A stretch of DNA of 64,000 nt from Toxorhynchites rutilus septentrionalis. Lineage: Eukaryota; Arthropoda; Insecta; Diptera; Culicidae. Positions 61,282 to 64,000 of the stretch are shown one piece after another. Each line of letters opens with the position of its first letter. Positions within the stretch are counted from its first letter, which is position 1. A program made the translations under genes and the position numbers. The DNA is taken from NCBI RefSeq assembly GCF_029784135.1, contig NC_073745.1:82741650-82805649 (forward strand). Reading direction: 5' to 3'. Below the pieces are notes generated by a model, which saw nothing but the letters and a program-made list of their open reading frames with translations, did no database searches and was not told the DNA's origin.

Positions 61282-62688
61282 CTAAGAATTTCCGTCAAAC
61301 GAGGTACTCGATTCTGTGCACAGGCGTGACAAAATCTCAGAAATATTTCTAGATCCTGGCACATACTTTATTTTAAATGTATACGGTTGTAAACGGAGTG
61401 GCCATGACTCGGCACGTGAACATGCACGTTTACCAGTTCTGTGTTTTCCCTCGAAAATATACTCTAGTGTCTTATGGGCAGTGTAGATGGTGAAACGGAG
61501 ACCAAAAAGATAAAAATAAAATTTCTCTACTGCCCATACCACAGCTAAAGCCTCTCTCTGTGTTTGTGGGTAGATTTTCTGAGCTGGAGTCAGTCCTTTT
61601 GACGCAAAACTTATGATCCTGGGTCTGTTGGAAGGGTCTCTTTGCACCAAGACGGCTCCCAATCCGACAGGTGATGCGTAAAGTTCAGTAGCATATTTAG
61701 GGTCAAAGAAGCCCAACCTACGAACATTGTTTGTTAATTCATTCCTTAAATCATCGAAAGCTCTATGTTGTTCATCAGAAAAGTACTCAGCCTCTCCCCT
61801 TACGTACTGACGCAAGGCTCCCGTTCGGCTGGATAGGTTTGGAATGGAATGACCAACAAAGTTTATCAATCCCAGAAAACTTCTGACCTCTTCTTTGGTT
61901 TCAGGTTTGCGAAAATTCTTAATTGCCGATACTTTTTCCTCAGACGGGCTTACCCCCAATGCACTGACCTTGAAGCCCAAAATTTCTAGTTCCGCTTTTC
62001 CGTATAGACATTTATCTGCGTTCAAAAGGACGTTGTTTGCTTGGAGCACTGCCATAACCTCATCCAAACGAGTATCATGTTCCAATTTTGTTTTTCCAGC
62101 TACTACTATATCGTCTATATATACAATTACTTTTTCGATACCTTTCAATATTTCCGCCATAATGCGCTGAAATATTTCAGGGGCACAGTTAATCCCAAAC
62201 ATTAACCGTTTGAACCGCATTAATCCCCTGCTAGTCATAAATGTAGTGACGCCGCGGGAGTCGGGATGGAGTTCTACATGGTGGAATGCCGAGGTAATAT
62301 CCAAGCGAGTGAACACCCTACACCCTCTGAGTTTGTTCAAAAAAGTGTCTATCACCGGTAGAGGGTAATATTCTCGTTGTATTGCTTCATTAGGACGTCG
62401 CATATCGATACACAACGGGATGTCATTTTGTCCTTTAGGAATGACAACCATTGGTAAAATCCATTCTGGCGGTCCTATTGCTGGCTCGATTATATCATTA
62501 CATAGCATTTCCTGAGTTTTATCATCTACTAACTTTTTCATTGGAATCGGGATTCTGAGATACGAAATCTTTTTCGGTGGTATATCCTGATTGATCGCTA
62601 ACTTAACCTGAACGTTAGGGAACTTGGGGAATGGATTTTTCAATACATCTACGTGCATAACTTCGAGGCCGACCTTTAAGACCTTCAA
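61282..62688 (-). pseudogene. reverse transcriptase and RNase H of Ty3/gypsy copy 2
   Basis: An open frame of up to 468 codons; the reported first codon (CTT/TTG type) is not an ATG, because it should be fused to gag. RT has RLDITSAFHHVEL, FGINCAPEIFQ and catalytic YIDD. The RNase H region is complete in length, but the expected acidic residues are changed: Tyr in ELYASPVGLGAVL, Ala in TAHKTLEYIF, and Glu in SEILSRL where Asp is usual. Each of the three is explained by one base change. The protease region between gag and RT is missing. RT looks intact; RNase H is probably dead. Confidence 0.88.
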
Positions 62689-62746
62689 CTCCTCCGCAGT
62701 TCTTTTATAAATATAAAAACTATTCTACCTTAGCGATGTCTCTGGC

Positions 62747-63736
62747 CTAAGGACGACGTGGTAGATCTTCTTCCCACTCTTGTTCTTCGTAGAGCGTGTT
62801 AGCTTCTTCAGATTCTCGCTTCAGATAATTTCCATTCCTCGATGTCGGTTTCCACTCCCCTCTACACTTGCGGGCGAAGTGGCCCACGCGTCCATACGAG
62901 TTACATCGGGCATTTCGAGCATAGCACCTATCAGAATCGTTGAGGTGATTGAAGGATCCACATCGGCTACATTCCGGTTTCTTCTGCTTGGTTGCATTAG
63001 CAGGTCCAGGTCTACGCTGATATGGCTTAAACCTGGGTACCACCAATCTTTTAATCTGTCTCGCTCTCGTATCTTCCCACCGTTGTTTGACAGCGTTAAT
63101 AGCTAAAGCTGATCCAAATGTTGAGTCGCCTTTCTCTACCTTTGATTTTCCTTTTTGCTCCATCAAAACCTCACAATTGATTGCGTAGTTCATCAGCTCG
63201 TCCAAGTTCATAACGTTCTCTAGGCCTTTATCTCTAACACGTTCATCCTTTGTTCCCATCGTAACCTGTTGCAATATTTCCTTCTCCTCCCGATCCATGA
63301 AATTGCAGCGAGTGGCTTGAGTGCGCAGTTTTAGTATGAACTGATTGAACGATTCGTCGGATGATTGACGTAGCGAACGAAAAATCTCCAGCTCAACACG
63401 ATCATTTCTCTTACCAATGAAGAATTTATTTAGTCTCTTCACCGCATTGTCGAATTCCGGTTCTTCTTGTGGCATAAAAGGGACTTTTACTGGCTCTGGG
63501 AGGATTTCTTCTGGAACTGGTCTCAGATTGTAAATGATTCGTTGCAGTCCTCTACCACCCCAAGCCAACATCATAACTAGTTTTTCATGTTGTGATTGGA
63601 TGCCTTTCAATTCGACAACGAGCTCAAATGACCTAAACCATTCCTCCCATTCTCTCCACAATCCTTGCGTATCAACAGAGTCGTTGAATGGATCCAACGC
63701 ATAGTGATTTTTCTCGACATCATTCAAATGATCCAC
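62747..63736 (-). CDS. gag of Ty3/gypsy copy 2
   Basis: 329 codons, with MDHLNDVEKN at the start. A capsid-like helical region carries LWREWEEWF, VKRLNKFFIGKR and FNQFILKLRTQA. It ends in a zinc knuckle CSRCGSFNHLNDSDRC (CX2CX9C variant) and CNSYGRVGHFARKC, where the second Cys is Ser-Tyr, so the knuckle is imperfect. The stop is at 62747, just before the protease deletion. Gag forms cytoplasmic particles that package element RNA. The frame is open, but knuckle changes raise doubt about function. Confidence 0.85.
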   Translation of the reverse strand: MDHLNDVEKNHYALDPFNDSVDTQGLWREWEEWFRSFELVVELKGIQSQHEKLVMMLAWGGRGLQRIIYNLRPVPEEILPEPVKVPFMPQEEPEFDNAVKRLNKFFIGKRNDRVELEIFRSLRQSSDESFNQFILKLRTQATRCNFMDREEKEILQQVTMGTKDERVRDKGLENVMNLDELMNYAINCEVLMEQKGKSKVEKGDSTFGSALAINAVKQRWEDTRARQIKRLVVPRFKPYQRRPGPANATKQKKPECSRCGSFNHLNDSDRCYARNARCNSYGRVGHFARKCRGEWKPTSRNGNYLKRESEEANTLYEEQEWEEDLPRRP

Positions 63737-64000
63737 ATTAATAACTGAATAATTTCTCTCAAAAAAAGCTCTAATTGCTTCTATTTACAACAATTGATGT
63801 AGAATGACTGAAATACCGATCCTTACATGAAACGAACAAATGCCTGGAAAATTCCTTCTTGTTCTTTGGTTCGATTAACAGCGTACTGGCTTGGTTTGCA
63901 ACACGATCACACTTTTTTTTTGACGTATGTTTCTTTTGCAGATCTATTTGCTTTCGTTTACGAGCCGCTAGCGTGTTGAATTAGCGGAAATGCTACATAT
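63737..64000 (-). other. untranslated leader of Ty3/gypsy copy 2
   Basis: No repeat array like that of copy 1, no frame. The 5' LTR was not recognised before the window end. Confidence 0.5.

Larger units (their letters stand above)
59885..64000 (-). mobile_element. Ty3/gypsy LTR retrotransposon, 3' two-thirds to leader (copy 2)
   Basis: On the minus strand: leader (64000-63737), gag, pol with RT and RNase H, integrase, polypurine tract AGGAGAGGGA (60047-60038) and the 3' LTR (60036 to about 59885). The 5' LTR is outside the window. It lacks the protease region, has frameshifts near 61010, and is related to but clearly distinct from copy 1. Confidence 0.85.

Overview
The window looks like a culicine mosquito genome, most likely Aedes. 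There are four short-intron insect genes with TATA boxes, set in transposon-rich DNA full of SINEs, MITEs, Tc1/mariner elements, Ty3/gypsy and LINE remnants and (TA)n arrays. Gene density is very low and every convincing host gene is small and secreted. The species call rests on these features, not on a database search.

Host genes. Two near-identical pancreatic-family lipase genes lie tail to tail (6483-7565 plus; 12887-13969 minus). A third, more diverged lipase gene with three exons is at 47930-49045 minus. A four-exon GH16 beta-1,3-glucanase / GNBP-family gene is at 40553-41852 plus. All four have a TATA box, a signal peptide and intact catalytic residues. Lipase 1 also has a palindromic GATA site touching its TATA box, as expected of gut-expressed digestive enzymes (inference).

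Mobile DNA, left to right: a decayed Ty3/gypsy element (1-2882, minus) with an intron-like gap in pol and a reiterated motif in its leader; Tc1-like copy A (3200-3830); SINE-like repeats and a satellite (4095-6140); a TTAA-flanked MITE (9755-9939, second copy 54115-54300); a histone-derived copy (11641-12560, minus); a hAT-like remnant and a 650-bp foldback (20.5-22.6 kb); an intact mariner (24549-25825) beside a (TA)n array inside an older inverted-repeat element; a 1.06-kb tandem duplication (26.2-28.1 kb); H2A-derived copies (28.7-30.5 kb and 35.2-35.5 kb); a DD37E element (31733-33032); a hairpin-rich repeat (36.0-36.5 kb); Tc1-like copies B and C (37032-38431, 43981-45640); SINEs nested in other elements; a mariner relic (51.4 kb); a duplicated histone-H4-derived unit with promoter (52.4-55.5 kb); a LINE (57.67-59.88 kb, minus); and a second Ty3/gypsy element (59.9-64.0 kb, minus).

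The most unusual recurring signal is a set of dispersed histone-gene copies (H2A and H4 fragments, promoters, and 3' stem-loop plus downstream element) that share an upstream sequence module. Next are the motif array in the Ty3 leader and the intron-like interruption of its reverse transcriptase. No prokaryotic features, CRISPR arrays, rRNA genes or intact tRNA genes were seen.
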